This document shows positions 1-7,382 of a stretch of 20,746 nucleotides of DNA, piece after piece (the stretch's first letter is position 1; every line of letters starts with the position of its first letter). The notes under the pieces are model-generated. The model saw only the letters and a program-made list of their open reading frames with translations. It had not been told where the DNA came from and did not search any database. The translations under genes were made by a program, and so were the position numbers. The stretch is from positions 1 through 20,746 of IMG/VR virus record IMGVR_UViG_3300025120_000712; one strand, written 5' to 3'. Origin of the DNA: a virus.

Positions 1-2
1 AA

Positions 3-53
3 GCACTTGCTGATCTTGACAAAGACAGTGATGAGTGTTTATCCTGTCAATAA
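3..53 (+). CDS. 3' end of an upstream gene (partial)
   Basis: The first bases read as an open frame ending in TAA at 51-53, giving the C-terminal peptide ALADLDKDSDECLSCQ. It stops directly before the ATG of the M15 peptidase gene, as expected for the tightly packed neighbours here. Another frame stays open to 57, but its stop would overlap the peptidase start and its peptide looks less protein-like. Too little is visible to name the gene. Confidence 0.45.
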   Translation, partial: ALADLDKDSDECLSCQ

Positions 54-527
54 ATGAACTTATCACGTAACTTCACTCTTCAAGAATTAATTAAATCGGA
101 CACAGCTGTCCGTAAGGGCATAGATAATAATCCTAACTCAGATCAAATAGCAAAGTTAAAACTATTGTGTGATAATATTTTACAGCCTGTAAGAGACCAT
201 TTTGGTCCTGTAACAGTGACCAGCTGCTATCGTTCTCCAGAGCTATCTGTTGCAATAGGAAGTTCTATTAACAGTCAGCACTGCGATGCGGAGGCCGTTG
301 ATTTTGAATGTCCGGGAGTTGATAACGCAGAGCTCTGTGATTGGATATATAAGAATCTTGATTTTGATCAAATGATTCTCGAGTTCTACAAAAAAGGAGA
401 ACCTAACAGCGGATGGTGTCATTGTAGTTATGTCGAAGATAAACCTAGAAAGCAGTTCTTGCATGCCTTTAGAGAAGAGGGTAAAACTAAATATAGACCA
501 ATAATAGGAAAGGCAGTAGATTTATAA
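54..527 (+). CDS. M15-type zinc D-Ala-D-Ala carboxypeptidase (peptidase M15_3-like), probable lysin
   Basis: This 157-residue protein matches the single-domain M15 peptidase pattern: an N-terminal FTLQEL helix motif, then SCYRSPELSVAIG (57-69), SQHCDAEAVDF (74-84) and WCHCSY (121-126). The expected zinc ligands are H76, D83 and H123, and the likely catalytic glutamate is in QMILEF near residue 110. The family cleaves peptide cross-links or stem peptides of peptidoglycan, and in phages usually serves in lysis or entry. No signal peptide is visible, so a holin from elsewhere or virion packaging would be needed for access to the wall. It starts straight after the upstream stop and its own stop shares bases with the next start. 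Cysteines flank the third ligand (CHC), where hydrophobic residues are commoner. The family call is strong; lysis versus entry is inference. Confidence 0.85.
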   Translation: MNLSRNFTLQELIKSDTAVRKGIDNNPNSDQIAKLKLLCDNILQPVRDHFGPVTVTSCYRSPELSVAIGSSINSQHCDAEAVDFECPGVDNAELCDWIYKNLDFDQMILEFYKKGEPNSGWCHCSYVEDKPRKQFLHAFREEGKTKYRPIIGKAVDL

Positions 528-688
528 TGGCAATAACAAGAGCACAGATGGCTAGACAATTAGAACCTGGTCTAGGGTCATCAGATAAAAGAAAATTTGA
601 TAAAGTAATCGCAAAAACACATGGAAAAGTCTATAAAGAAAAGAAATCCGGTCGCAAGAACCCTCTTGCAAAGCCGTTTACTGTTTAG
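527..688 (+). CDS. Small basic protein of 53 residues, unknown function
   Basis: The frame begins at the ATG inside TAATG (527) and ends with TAG at 686-688. The product starts MAITRAQMARQLEPGLG and continues with a lysine-rich stretch (residues 21-50) ending KNPLAKPFTV. It is strongly basic with no membrane segment. The coupling to the peptidase stop and the protein-like composition support translation. Its last 68 bases are also read in another frame by the gene at 621-776. I recognise the type as one of the tiny proteins common next to head-tail genes in marine phages, but not a function. Confidence 0.65.
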   Translation: MAITRAQMARQLEPGLGSSDKRKFDKVIAKTHGKVYKEKKSGRKNPLAKPFTV

Positions 689-776
689 CCCTAAGGTGGT
701 ACAATCGAAGAAGTTATATAACCGCAAACAGCAGAAGTTATACACTCTGAATGCCGCGGCACAAAAGGAGATTTAA
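621..776 (+). CDS. Small basic protein of 51 residues, overlapping the previous gene out of frame
   Basis: An ATG at 621 opens a 51-residue frame ending in TAA at 774-776, immediately before the next ATG. The peptide includes KKRNPVARTLLQ near the start and KVVQSKKLYNRKQQKLYTLN in its second half. The pattern NPVA...KVV.SKKLYNRK is familiar to me from tiny proteins of marine cyanophages and pelagiphages, which makes translation likely. It explains the otherwise empty 88 bases between 688 and 777. No strong ribosome binding site precedes 621, so initiation may depend on ribosomes translating the gene it overlaps. A shorter form from the GTG at 696 is possible. Function is unknown; nucleic-acid binding is only a guess from the basic charge. 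Confidence 0.55.
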   Translation: MEKSIKKRNPVARTLLQSRLLFSPKVVQSKKLYNRKQQKLYTLNAAAQKEI

Positions 777-1103
777 ATGGCTAAAAAAGGACCTTGTTGG
801 GAAGGATATGAAATGATTGGGATGAAATCCAAAGGTGGAAGAAAAGTTCCTAACTGTGTTAAGAAAGCTAGTGTTGGACTTCACGCAGAAAAACCAAAGA
901 AAAAACAGGAAGCTGTTTCCGGTGATAGAGACAAAAGACGAAAAGAATTAATAGATATCCAGAATCCAATTTCTGATTATGATAAAAAGGGTAAACTAAA
1001 ATACACAGCAGCTTACCAAGGTAAATTTATTAAACATGATTCAGGCGGAATAGAATTATCAAATAAAAATTTAGAAAACTATTATGGAGATTTATTAAAG
1101 TAA
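777..1103 (+). CDS. Small conserved marine-phage protein with VPNCV motif, unknown function
   Basis: The 108-residue product begins MAKKGPCWEGYEMIGMKSKG and continues with GRKVPNCVKKA. This N-terminal block, with two cysteines at residues 7 and 27, recurs in small proteins encoded near structural genes of marine phages. The remainder is lysine-rich and charged, with a C-terminal region of GGIELSNKNLENYYGDLLK type. The ATG at 777 is supported by AAGGAG at 765-770, six bases upstream. Its stop shares bases with the next start (TAATG at 1101-1105). No enzymatic motif or membrane segment is visible. A role as a minor virion or morphogenesis protein is inferred only from position. Confidence 0.7.
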   Translation: MAKKGPCWEGYEMIGMKSKGGRKVPNCVKKASVGLHAEKPKKKQEAVSGDRDKRRKELIDIQNPISDYDKKGKLKYTAAYQGKFIKHDSGGIELSNKNLENYYGDLLK

Positions 1104-1282
1104 TGGATGAAGCAACTGAATATAAAGCTTACTTAAAAGCATTAAAAGAAGCAACGGATTCTGTCAAAGGAGACAAGCAGGATAAAGCTGCAAAAGCTGC
1201 AGCTAAAAATAAAATAATCAATCTATCTTGCGGCGGTATGGGTATCGCTGTTAAGGGTGGAAAATTTGAAGGAGTAAAGTAA
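1103..1282 (+). CDS. Small alanine/lysine-rich protein of 59 residues, unknown function
   Basis: The frame runs from the ATG in TAATG at 1103 to TAA at 1280-1282. The product has a helical, charged first part (MDEATEYKAYLKALKEATD, then a KDKAAKAAAK-like stretch) and a glycine-rich tail with CGGMGIAVKGGKFEGVK. That tail resembles the GGM.I.GG pattern in the next gene, suggesting related minor proteins. Both junctions are TAATG overlaps, which supports coupled translation. No function is recognised. Confidence 0.6.
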   Translation: MDEATEYKAYLKALKEATDSVKGDKQDKAAKAAAKNKIINLSCGGMGIAVKGGKFEGVK

Positions 1283-1464
1283 TGAGTAGTAAAAAAGTTT
1301 ATAAAGTAGCTAAAGCAAACGCTAATGCTAAAAAAGAAAGAATGACAATAGATGGTATTAAAGAAGCTAGAAGAGAAGTAGCTATGATGAATAAAATGTC
1401 AGGTGGAATGGCAATTGGTGGCGGTCATAAAAATTATAAAATGACTGGCAAAATAAAATCATAA
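1282..1464 (+). CDS. Small basic protein with GGMAIGGG motif, unknown function
   Basis: This 60-residue protein starts MSSKKVYKVAKANANAKKER, has a basic helical middle, and ends with MSGGMAIGGGHKNYKMTGK and a short basic tail. AAGGAG at 1269-1274 lies eight bases before the start, inside the preceding gene, and the start itself overlaps the previous stop. The product is very basic and has no membrane segment or known catalytic motif. It closes a run of five tiny basic proteins directly before the adaptor genes. Function unknown. Confidence 0.65.
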   Translation: MSSKKVYKVAKANANAKKERMTIDGIKEARREVAMMNKMSGGMAIGGGHKNYKMTGKIKS

Positions 1465-1471
1465 GGATGCA

Positions 1472-2146
1472 ATGGCTACATCAGGAACTACAAGTTTTAA
1501 TATCACAATCGATGAGGTTATAGAAGAAGCTTACGAAAGATGTGGCTTACGAACTAACTCAGGGCATGATATCAAATCTGCTAGAAGAAGTTTAAATCTT
1601 TTATTTTCTGAATGGGGCAACAGAGGTATCAACCTTTGGAAAGTTAAATCTGAAACTACAACACTTATTAATGGACAAGTAACTTACGACACACCTAGTG
1701 ATTGTAATGATGTGCTTGAAGCTGTTGTTACTACTACAGGCGGTAATCAACAAACATTAACAAAAGTATCTAGATCTGAATACATTGCGATACCTGATAA
1801 GACTATAACAGGAACACCTTCGCAGTATTATGTTGATAGACAAATTAATCCAACTATAAGTTTATATCTGGCGCCTGATACGAGTGCCGTGAGTAATATA
1901 TTCTATTACTATCTTGCAAGAATTGAAGACGCGGGGGCATACACTAATACATCAGATATGCCATTTAGATTCTTTCCTTGTATGGTATCTGGATTAGCAT
2001 TTTATCTATCACAAAAAGTTGCACCTGATAGATTACAAGCATTAAAATTATTATATGAAGATGAATTAAAAAGAGCATTAGAAGAAGATGGACAGAGAAC
2101 TTCTGTTTATATCACTCCTAATGTTTATTACCCACAAGGATCATAA
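1472..2146 (+). CDS. Head-tail connector/adaptor-like structural protein
   Basis: The 224-residue protein opens with a helical segment of the type TIDEVIEEAYERCGL, followed by a stretch including SARRSLNLLFSEWGNRGINLW (residues about 38-58), then beta-rich sequence (TTTLINGQVTYDTPSDC). This arrangement, with small N-terminal helices packed around LLFSEWGNRGINLW and then a beta region, is common in connector proteins between portal and tail in phages with short tails. A helical C-terminal region carries VAPDRLQALKLLYEDELKRA. An AAGGAT-like ribosome binding site lies just upstream. It is followed without a gap by two more structural genes. It could be a P22 gp4-like or T7 gp11-like adaptor; the exact family is uncertain. 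Confidence 0.6.
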   Translation: MATSGTTSFNITIDEVIEEAYERCGLRTNSGHDIKSARRSLNLLFSEWGNRGINLWKVKSETTTLINGQVTYDTPSDCNDVLEAVVTTTGGNQQTLTKVSRSEYIAIPDKTITGTPSQYYVDRQINPTISLYLAPDTSAVSNIFYYYLARIEDAGAYTNTSDMPFRFFPCMVSGLAFYLSQKVAPDRLQALKLLYEDELKRALEEDGQRTSVYITPNVYYPQGS

Positions 2147-2487
2147 TGGCTTACGCAAAAGGTAAACGTTCTCAATCGATATCAGATAGATCAGGACAAG
2201 CTTTTCCATATTTAGAAATGGTAAAAGAATGGAACGGTTCATGGGTACATACATCTGAATTTGAAGCTAAACAACCACAACTAGATCCAAAACCACATAT
2301 GGCGGATCCTCAAGCGTTATGGAATGCTAGACCCCAAAGAGCTGCACCTGTAACTGTTAATTTAGACCCGCAATATTGGCCTGGACAATTTTTATCTAAT
2401 GGTATGCAACCAGGAGAATCTTCTTTAGCAGAAAATAACAAGAGACAGTTGGGTGCTGCAGTAGGGAGTGTTACAATAACTACATAA
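2146..2487 (+). CDS. Small conserved structural-region protein, unknown function
   Basis: This 113-residue protein starts MAYAKGKRSQSISDRSGQAF and contains FPYLEMVKEWNGSWVH followed by a proline-rich region (QLDPKPHMADPQALWNARP, then VTVNLDPQYWPGQF). The order, sandwiched between two adaptor-like genes with TAATG junctions on both sides, is typical of marine phage head-tail modules in my recollection. The tryptophan- and proline-rich composition suggests an extended virion component rather than an enzyme. No catalytic motif is visible. Confidence 0.6.
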   Translation: MAYAKGKRSQSISDRSGQAFPYLEMVKEWNGSWVHTSEFEAKQPQLDPKPHMADPQALWNARPQRAAPVTVNLDPQYWPGQFLSNGMQPGESSLAENNKRQLGAAVGSVTITT

Positions 2488-3176
2488 TGACATACGCAGA
2501 ATTATTACAAAAGGTTAGAGATTATACAGAAGTTGATTCAGCTGTTTTAACAGACACTATTGTTCAAGGAATGATAAGAGATGCTGAGCTTCGTATATTT
2601 AGAGAAGTGGACGCTGATTACACAAGAGAATATGCAACAGCTAATTTAAATATTAATTCACCTTATTTAGATTTACCAAGTGCTGCTACAACAACAGCCA
2701 CAAGAACATCTATTATTGTTAGATCTATGCTTGTTTTTGATTCAACACAAACACCTACTACTAAAGAATATTTAGATAAAAGAGATACAAGTTTTATTTT
2801 TGAATACAATAGTACGGGAGCAACAGGGGTTCCTAAATTTTATGCTAATTGGAAAGAAACTACTATTATTATGGCTCCGGCACCAGATGCTCAATATAAG
2901 GTTCAGCTAAGCTATATATACTCCCCAGAGGCTTTATCGGCTACAAATACGACAACTTACTTATCGGATAATGTTTCAGATCTATTATTTTATGGAACAA
3001 TGGTACAAGCATATGAATTCTTAAAAGGACCCATGGATATGTACAAAATCTATTCAGACAAGTATAATGGAGCTATACAAAGTTTTGCGTTAGAGCAAAT
3101 GGGTAGAAGACGTAGAGACGAGTATATGGATGGAGTGCCAAGGATAAAAGTTCCTTCACCTTCACCAAATAATTAA
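2487..3176 (+). CDS. SU10-like head-tail adaptor protein
   Basis: The 229-residue protein begins MTYAELLQKVRDYTEVD, then IVQGMIRDAELRIFREVD (residues about 26-43), which is the hallmark start of the phage SU10-type adaptor family: a short helix, a loop, and a second helix with the AE.RI.R pattern. A beta-rich middle follows (SPYLDLPSA, IIVRSMLVFD) with YKVQLSYIYSPEAL, and a helical C-terminus ends in a basic stretch (EQMGRRRRDEYMDG). Such adaptors sit below the portal and join head to tail. Its start overlaps the previous stop. The family call is from pattern memory and is fairly confident. Confidence 0.7.
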   Translation: MTYAELLQKVRDYTEVDSAVLTDTIVQGMIRDAELRIFREVDADYTREYATANLNINSPYLDLPSAATTTATRTSIIVRSMLVFDSTQTPTTKEYLDKRDTSFIFEYNSTGATGVPKFYANWKETTIIMAPAPDAQYKVQLSYIYSPEALSATNTTTYLSDNVSDLLFYGTMVQAYEFLKGPMDMYKIYSDKYNGAIQSFALEQMGRRRRDEYMDGVPRIKVPSPSPNN

Positions 3177-3200
3177 AGATTTTAATAAGGAGAAAATAAC

Positions 3201-3632
3201 ATGGCAATATCACAAGCAGTAGCTAACTCATTTAAAAAAGAAATTCTTGAGGGAATTCATGATTTAGAGAGTGGCGGAGATTCATTTAAATTAGCACTAT
3301 ACACATCTGTAGCAACTCTAAGTTCTGCAACAACTTCATACACAACATCAAGTGAAGTAGCAGCATCTGGAGAATACGTAGCAGGTGGTGGAGTACTACA
3401 ATCACAACAAGTTTCATTAGCAACAGGCGGAGTCGCGATTGTTGATTTTGCAGATCTATCTTTCACAGGAGTAACACTTACTGCGAGAGGTGCTTTAATT
3501 TATAACGATACTGAATCAGATAAATCAGTTTGCGTTTTAGATTTTGGTGCAGACAAAACTGCAACTTCAGGAACTTTTACAATTCAATTTCCACAATTTA
3601 CTAGTTCGTCAGCTATATTAAGAATCGCATAA
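3201..3632 (+). CDS. Phage structural protein, beta-rich, possibly tail or head decoration
   Basis: The 143-residue protein has a short helical N-terminus (SQAVANSFKKEILEGIHD), then FKLALYTSVATLSSATTSY, and a beta-rich remainder with LTARGALIYNDTESDK and VCVLDFGADKTATSGTFTIQ. The ALYTS...ARGALIYN...VLDFG pattern is widespread in phage proteins annotated only as structural. The start at 3201 is set by AAGGAG at 3187-3192. There is no signal peptide or enzyme motif. A small beta-sandwich virion protein is the best reading. Confidence 0.6.
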   Translation: MAISQAVANSFKKEILEGIHDLESGGDSFKLALYTSVATLSSATTSYTTSSEVAASGEYVAGGGVLQSQQVSLATGGVAIVDFADLSFTGVTLTARGALIYNDTESDKSVCVLDFGADKTATSGTFTIQFPQFTSSSAILRIA

Positions 3633-3649
3633 TTTAACAGGAGGGCCTG

Positions 3650-4930
3650 ATGGCAGATATTACAGTACAGGTATCGTCAGCAGGTCTTACTGCATTTGGA
3701 GCTTCATCATGGTCATCAGAATCTTATGGTGGGGAAAATTCTGCTAGTACAACTATTGGATCTTTAGATGCATACAACATTTCTGGTTGGGGTGGTATTA
3801 CTTATGGTTATGCTCAATGGGGTAACCTAAATGATGTAAGTATTCAACTTACAGGCCTAACAATTCTACAAACAGCTACAGGAGACGAAGCCGCAACACC
3901 TAACCAAGGTTTTGGTAGATTAAATTGGGGACAACTTCCTTGGGGGCAAGCTTTCCAAGATGCAACTGTAGAAGTTACAACTCCTGGATCAGGAACTGTT
4001 TGGGGCACCGATGTTTGGGGTGATGCAGAATGGGCTCAAATATCTGGAATGGATATGGATCAGGGTTCAGCTGATTCTTCAATTAGTGTTTCCCCTTCAG
4101 TTACAGGTGAAGAATTAAATTCAACAACGGATAGTGTATTAGCTGGAACAAGTGCTGTAGCAACACCTAGCTCACCTTCTCCTATTGCAAATACTTCTGT
4201 CAATGATGTTTTTGGTGGAGAAACTAATGTAGTTCAAGTAACCTCTCCTTCTAATGATGAATGGGGAACTGAACTGTGGGGTTCAGGACAGTGGGGTGTT
4301 GGGGACGGTATTACAATATTTGTTGGTACTGAAACAGAACATATTGCAGACGGAAATGTAGAAGTTACAGGAAATCAAATTGACTTTGAAGCAGTAGGAA
4401 CAGTAGAAATACCTGTAGTAACTGAGGGTATACAAATAGCTTCTTCGGTTAATGATGTTTTTGGTGGGGAAGTTGTTGAAGTACAAGTCACTACAGCTTC
4501 AGCTACGAATTGGGGTGATGCTCCGTTTGGAGCAGGACAGTTTGGTCAAGGTCCTGGAACAGATATATCACAAGGAGGTGAAGAAATTGGATTACCTTCT
4601 CAAGAGGTGCCTGTTACAAATACTAATTTAACACTAAATTCATCTGCTAATAATCAACCTACAATTACAGCAGATGCTAACGTACCAGTCACAGGTCAAG
4701 AAATAACAACTGTTTTAGGTAATGAAGATGCTATTCCAAACACTATAGCTAGTCCAACAGGTATTGATCTTACAGTCAGTCTTAATGATGTTTTAGCAGG
4801 TATCAGTGATATTGCTTTACCTACCGGAGTGACAATGACTGCTAGCAGTGGTACAATAGGTTTAAATGCGTGGGAAATTGTTGACCCGGGAACAGCTCCA
4901 ACTTGGACGGTAGTTGACAAGGCAGCGTAA
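3650..4930 (+). CDS. WG-repeat virion protein, probable tail/fibre component
   Basis: This 426-residue protein is built from repeats. Tryptophan-glycine clusters occur at about 46-58 (GWGGITYGYAQWG), 93-99 (WGQLPWG), 118-128, 205-216 (WGTELWGSGQWG) and 288-300 (WGDAPFGAGQFG). A second repeat, SVNDVFGGE, occurs at 183-191 and 266-274, with a weaker SLNDVLAGI at 377-385. The units alternate with threonine/serine-rich beta-type spacers. A strong site AGGAGG at 3639-3644 precedes the ATG. There is no signal peptide. It lies among tail genes, so a fibre or decoration protein is likely; repeats of this sort can change in number by recombination. Function unproven. Confidence 0.6.
   Translation: MADITVQVSSAGLTAFGASSWSSESYGGENSASTTIGSLDAYNISGWGGITYGYAQWGNLNDVSIQLTGLTILQTATGDEAATPNQGFGRLNWGQLPWGQAFQDATVEVTTPGSGTVWGTDVWGDAEWAQISGMDMDQGSADSSISVSPSVTGEELNSTTDSVLAGTSAVATPSSPSPIANTSVNDVFGGETNVVQVTSPSNDEWGTELWGSGQWGVGDGITIFVGTETEHIADGNVEVTGNQIDFEAVGTVEIPVVTEGIQIASSVNDVFGGEVVEVQVTTASATNWGDAPFGAGQFGQGPGTDISQGGEEIGLPSQEVPVTNTNLTLNSSANNQPTITADANVPVTGQEITTVLGNEDAIPNTIASPTGIDLTVSLNDVLAGISDIALPTGVTMTASSGTIGLNAWEIVDPGTAPTWTVVDKAA
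4202..4467 (+). repeat. In-frame 17-bp direct repeat pair within the WG-repeat gene
   Basis: AATGATGTTTTTGGTGG occurs at 4202-4218 and again at 4451-4467, 249 bases (83 codons) apart and in frame. It encodes the NDVFGG part of the protein repeat. A degenerate third copy starts at 4784 (AATGATGTTTTAGCAGG). The spacing suggests a duplicated module of about 83 residues. Confidence 0.85.
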
Positions 4931-4968
4931 TAGAAATAAAATTAAAGAATTAATAAAGGATAAAAATT

Positions 4969-6042
4969 ATGGCATCAGCATACTCAACAGATCTAAAATT
5001 AGAGCTAATGGTAACAGGGGAAAACTCTGGTACATGGGGTGATAAAACAAACACAAATTTAAACTTAGTACAACAAGCAATTGCAGGTTATGAAGCAATA
5101 GATGTTGCATCAGCAAATGTAACTTTAGCAATGACAAACGCAACTTTGTCAAACGCTAGAAATATGGTTCTAAATCTAACAGGGACTTTAGCAGGCACAA
5201 GAGTTGTAAACGTTCCAGATGGAATTGAAAAAACTTATATCGTTGCAGACAGCACTACAAGAGCGGGTTATACATTAACTATTAAAACTGTATCAGGTAC
5301 AGGTGTAGCAATTCCAGCAGGTAAAACAGTTTTAGTTTTTGCTGATGGCACAAATGTTGTTGACGTGTTCTTTATGAAAGATTTAGTAGAAGACACTACT
5401 CCTCAATTAGGTGGTAACTTAGATGCTAATGGAAATAATATTTTAATTGATAACGGAAACTTCATCGGTGATGAAAATGGTTTAGAGCAAGTTAAATTTG
5501 CAACTACTGCATCAGCAGTAAATGAATTGACAATTACAAATGCAGCAACAGGTAATGCACCTGAAGTATCAGCAACAGGTGGAGACACTAATATTGATTT
5601 TAATATTACACCAAAAGGAATTGGCAGAGCAACTTTCAACGGTCAAGGTAAAATTCAAAGTGTTGCAGAAAAAGTTACAACTGAAGCAACGGCTGCTACA
5701 GGAACTGTTAACTATGATGTTTTAACACAAGCAGTATGGAATTTCACAACAAATGCCTCAGGTAACTGGACTTTAAATGTTAGAGGTGATGGATCAAACA
5801 CATTGGACTCAATCATGGATACAGGTGAATCTATTACAGTAGCGCACATTGTTTCTCAAGGTGCGACAGCTTACTATAATAATGCTTTTACAATTGATGG
5901 ATCAAGTGTTACTCCAGAATGGCAAGGCGGATCAGCCCCCACTGAAGGTAATGCAAGTTCATTAGATACATATACATATACAATTATTAAAACTGCAAGC
6001 GCAACGTTTACAGTTCTTGCATCGCAAACACAGTTTGCATAA
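4969..6042 (+). CDS. Tail fibre-like structural protein
   Basis: The 357-residue protein begins MASAYSTDLKLELMVTGENS and continues GTWGDKTNTNLNLVQQAI, a start I recognise from many phage fibre-like proteins. Beta-rich sequence follows, with VVNVPDGIEKTYIVAD and a region LVEDTTPQLGGNLDANGNNI (about 144-163), a motif common in fibre shafts and tail-spike repeats. Threonine, asparagine and alanine are abundant and cysteine is absent, typical of extracellular fibres. AAAGGA at 4955-4960 serves as ribosome binding site. It precedes the glycine-rich fibre gene, so the two may form shaft and tip. The receptor is unknown. Confidence 0.65.
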   Translation: MASAYSTDLKLELMVTGENSGTWGDKTNTNLNLVQQAIAGYEAIDVASANVTLAMTNATLSNARNMVLNLTGTLAGTRVVNVPDGIEKTYIVADSTTRAGYTLTIKTVSGTGVAIPAGKTVLVFADGTNVVDVFFMKDLVEDTTPQLGGNLDANGNNILIDNGNFIGDENGLEQVKFATTASAVNELTITNAATGNAPEVSATGGDTNIDFNITPKGIGRATFNGQGKIQSVAEKVTTEATAATGTVNYDVLTQAVWNFTTNASGNWTLNVRGDGSNTLDSIMDTGESITVAHIVSQGATAYYNNAFTIDGSSVTPEWQGGSAPTEGNASSLDTYTYTIIKTASATFTVLASQTQFA

Positions 6043-6060
6043 TAGGAGGATTATAGAAAG

Positions 6061-6915
6061 ATGCCAATTCTAGGTTCAAGAGGCGCAGGATCAGCAGCAG
6101 GATTTGGCCAACGTAATGGCGGCGCTGGTGCTATTGAAGTAAATTATTTAATTGTCGCTGGAGGCGGCGGAGGTGGTACAAACTACGCAGCAGGCGGAGG
6201 AGCTGGAGGAGCTAGAATTTCTTTCGACTCTCCAATATCTTCTGATGAACCTATTCTTTTAAATACAGGTAATACATATACAGTTTCTATTGGAGGCGGA
6301 GGTGGAACTTCTGGTTCTGGTAGTGCTTCTGGTATTTCCGGAGGAGATTTAGCTGCACCTTTTGAATCTACCGGTGGTGGAAGAGGAGCCGGTGCTAGTA
6401 GTCCATCAGCAGCTCCAGGCGGATCTGGAGGCGGCGGCGGAGGTACTGGAAACGCTGGAAGTTATACTCCATCTGAAGGTAATGATGGAGGTACATCACC
6501 AAGAGGTGGCGGTGGTGGAGCAACTACTGTTGGCGGATCAGCCCCAGCTGATAGACCAGGAGGAACAGGGCTTACATCTAGTATAACAGGTTCATCTGTC
6601 ACTTATGCTGGCGGCGGTGGCGGCGGTGGATATATTCACGGCCAACCCCCTGGACCAGGAGGCTCTGGCGGAGGAGGCTCTGGCGGAGGTCAAGGATCTG
6701 GAGGAAGTCCAGGAACTGGCGCTCTCGGCGGCGGCGGCGGAGGCGGCGGCGGTGACGGCGGAGGAGGATCTTCAGGAGGAGATGGAGTAATCGTTTTAAG
6801 TGCACCTTCTGATTATACATGGACAGTCGCACCTGGAACTAACACTACAAGTACAGCTCCAGACGGAAGAAAAATTGCTAGATTCACAGTATCAGGAACG
6901 GCGGAGATATCTTAA
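6061..6915 (+). CDS. Glycine-rich tail fibre/adhesin protein
   Basis: The 284-residue protein has a short non-glycine start, then VNYLIVAGGGGGGTN (28-41), the usual entry to glycine-rich phage fibre domains. From about residue 33 to 240 it is dominated by polyglycine runs separated by short turns, as in polyglycine-helix sandwich adhesins. It ends with a beta-type cap including GDGVIVLSAPSDYTW. Such domains form packed polyglycine helices whose connecting loops bind receptors. AGGAGG at 6044-6049 precedes the start. The GGC/GGA codon runs make this the most GC-rich stretch here. Its stop overlaps the next start. Glycine-rich fibre is secure; receptor-binding tip is inference. Confidence 0.7.
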   Translation: MPILGSRGAGSAAGFGQRNGGAGAIEVNYLIVAGGGGGGTNYAAGGGAGGARISFDSPISSDEPILLNTGNTYTVSIGGGGGTSGSGSASGISGGDLAAPFESTGGGRGAGASSPSAAPGGSGGGGGGTGNAGSYTPSEGNDGGTSPRGGGGGATTVGGSAPADRPGGTGLTSSITGSSVTYAGGGGGGGYIHGQPPGPGGSGGGGSGGGQGSGGSPGTGALGGGGGGGGGDGGGGSSGGDGVIVLSAPSDYTWTVAPGTNTTSTAPDGRKIARFTVSGTAEIS

Positions 6916-7358
6916 TGAAAACATTTGCTAAATTAGATGAAAATAATGTTGTACTAGAAATTATTGTAGTAGATAATGAAGCTTGTTCTGTAGATATGGC
7001 TATAGAAGGAGAAACATATTGTCAAAATTTATTTAATGGAGGGGTTTGGAAACAAGCTAGCCCTGAGGGATCTTTTAGAAAAAGATATGCTCAAGTAGGA
7101 GGTACTTATGATCCTGTAAATAATGTATTTATAGATGCTAAACCTTTTGATAGTTGGACATTAGATAATGACTTTAAATGGCAAGCACCAGTAACTTATC
7201 CAAATAATAAAGATTTTCCACATAATAATGAAACTGGTTTACCTGATGTTTATCCTATTTCATGGGATGAAGAAAATCAAAGATGGCTTGGAACTGCAAG
7301 AGAATCACAAGAAAATCTAGTTTGGAATACTAATACTTTTTCTTGGGAAGTATTGTAA
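6915..7358 (+). CDS. Conserved fibre-associated protein, unknown function
   Basis: The 147-residue protein starts MKTFAKLDENNVVLEIIVVD and contains FRKRYAQVGGTYDPVNNVF (54-72) followed by IDAKPFDSWTLD (73-84). The Y...G..YD...F...KPF.SW.L pattern is one I associate with proteins near tail-fibre genes in marine cyanophages and related phages. Tryptophans recur in the C-terminal third (SWDEENQRWLG). It is coupled to the glycine-rich fibre gene by TAATG. A fibre chaperone or accessory tip protein is possible, but nothing shows this directly. It is the last gene before the AT-rich cargo cassette. Confidence 0.6.
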   Translation: MKTFAKLDENNVVLEIIVVDNEACSVDMAIEGETYCQNLFNGGVWKQASPEGSFRKRYAQVGGTYDPVNNVFIDAKPFDSWTLDNDFKWQAPVTYPNNKDFPHNNETGLPDVYPISWDEENQRWLGTARESQENLVWNTNTFSWEVL

Positions 7359-7382
7359 ATATTATAAAATCTGTTATATAAC
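7353..7382 (+). promoter_or_regulatory. Candidate promoter at left edge of the cargo cassette
   Basis: TTGTAA (7353-7358) and TATAAC (7377-7382) are separated by 18 bases and resemble sigma-70 -35 and -10 boxes (four and five of six matches). The predicted transcript would start near 7389, inside the adjacent 18-bp palindrome. The region is very AT-rich, so chance matches are likely. Confidence 0.3.

Noticed and set aside
243-464. Reverse-strand frame opposite the M15 peptidase
   Set aside because: The forward frame carries clear M15 motifs; the reverse product has no recognisable pattern and would be the only minus-strand gene.
4967-5152. Leucine-rich reverse-strand frame near the fibre gene start
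   Set aside because: Shadow of the forward fibre gene, which has a ribosome binding site and a familiar N-terminus.
6599-6832. Long reverse-strand frame opposite the glycine-rich fibre gene
   Set aside because: Its arginine/leucine-rich product is what GGN codon runs give on the other strand; no start signal or neighbour supports it.
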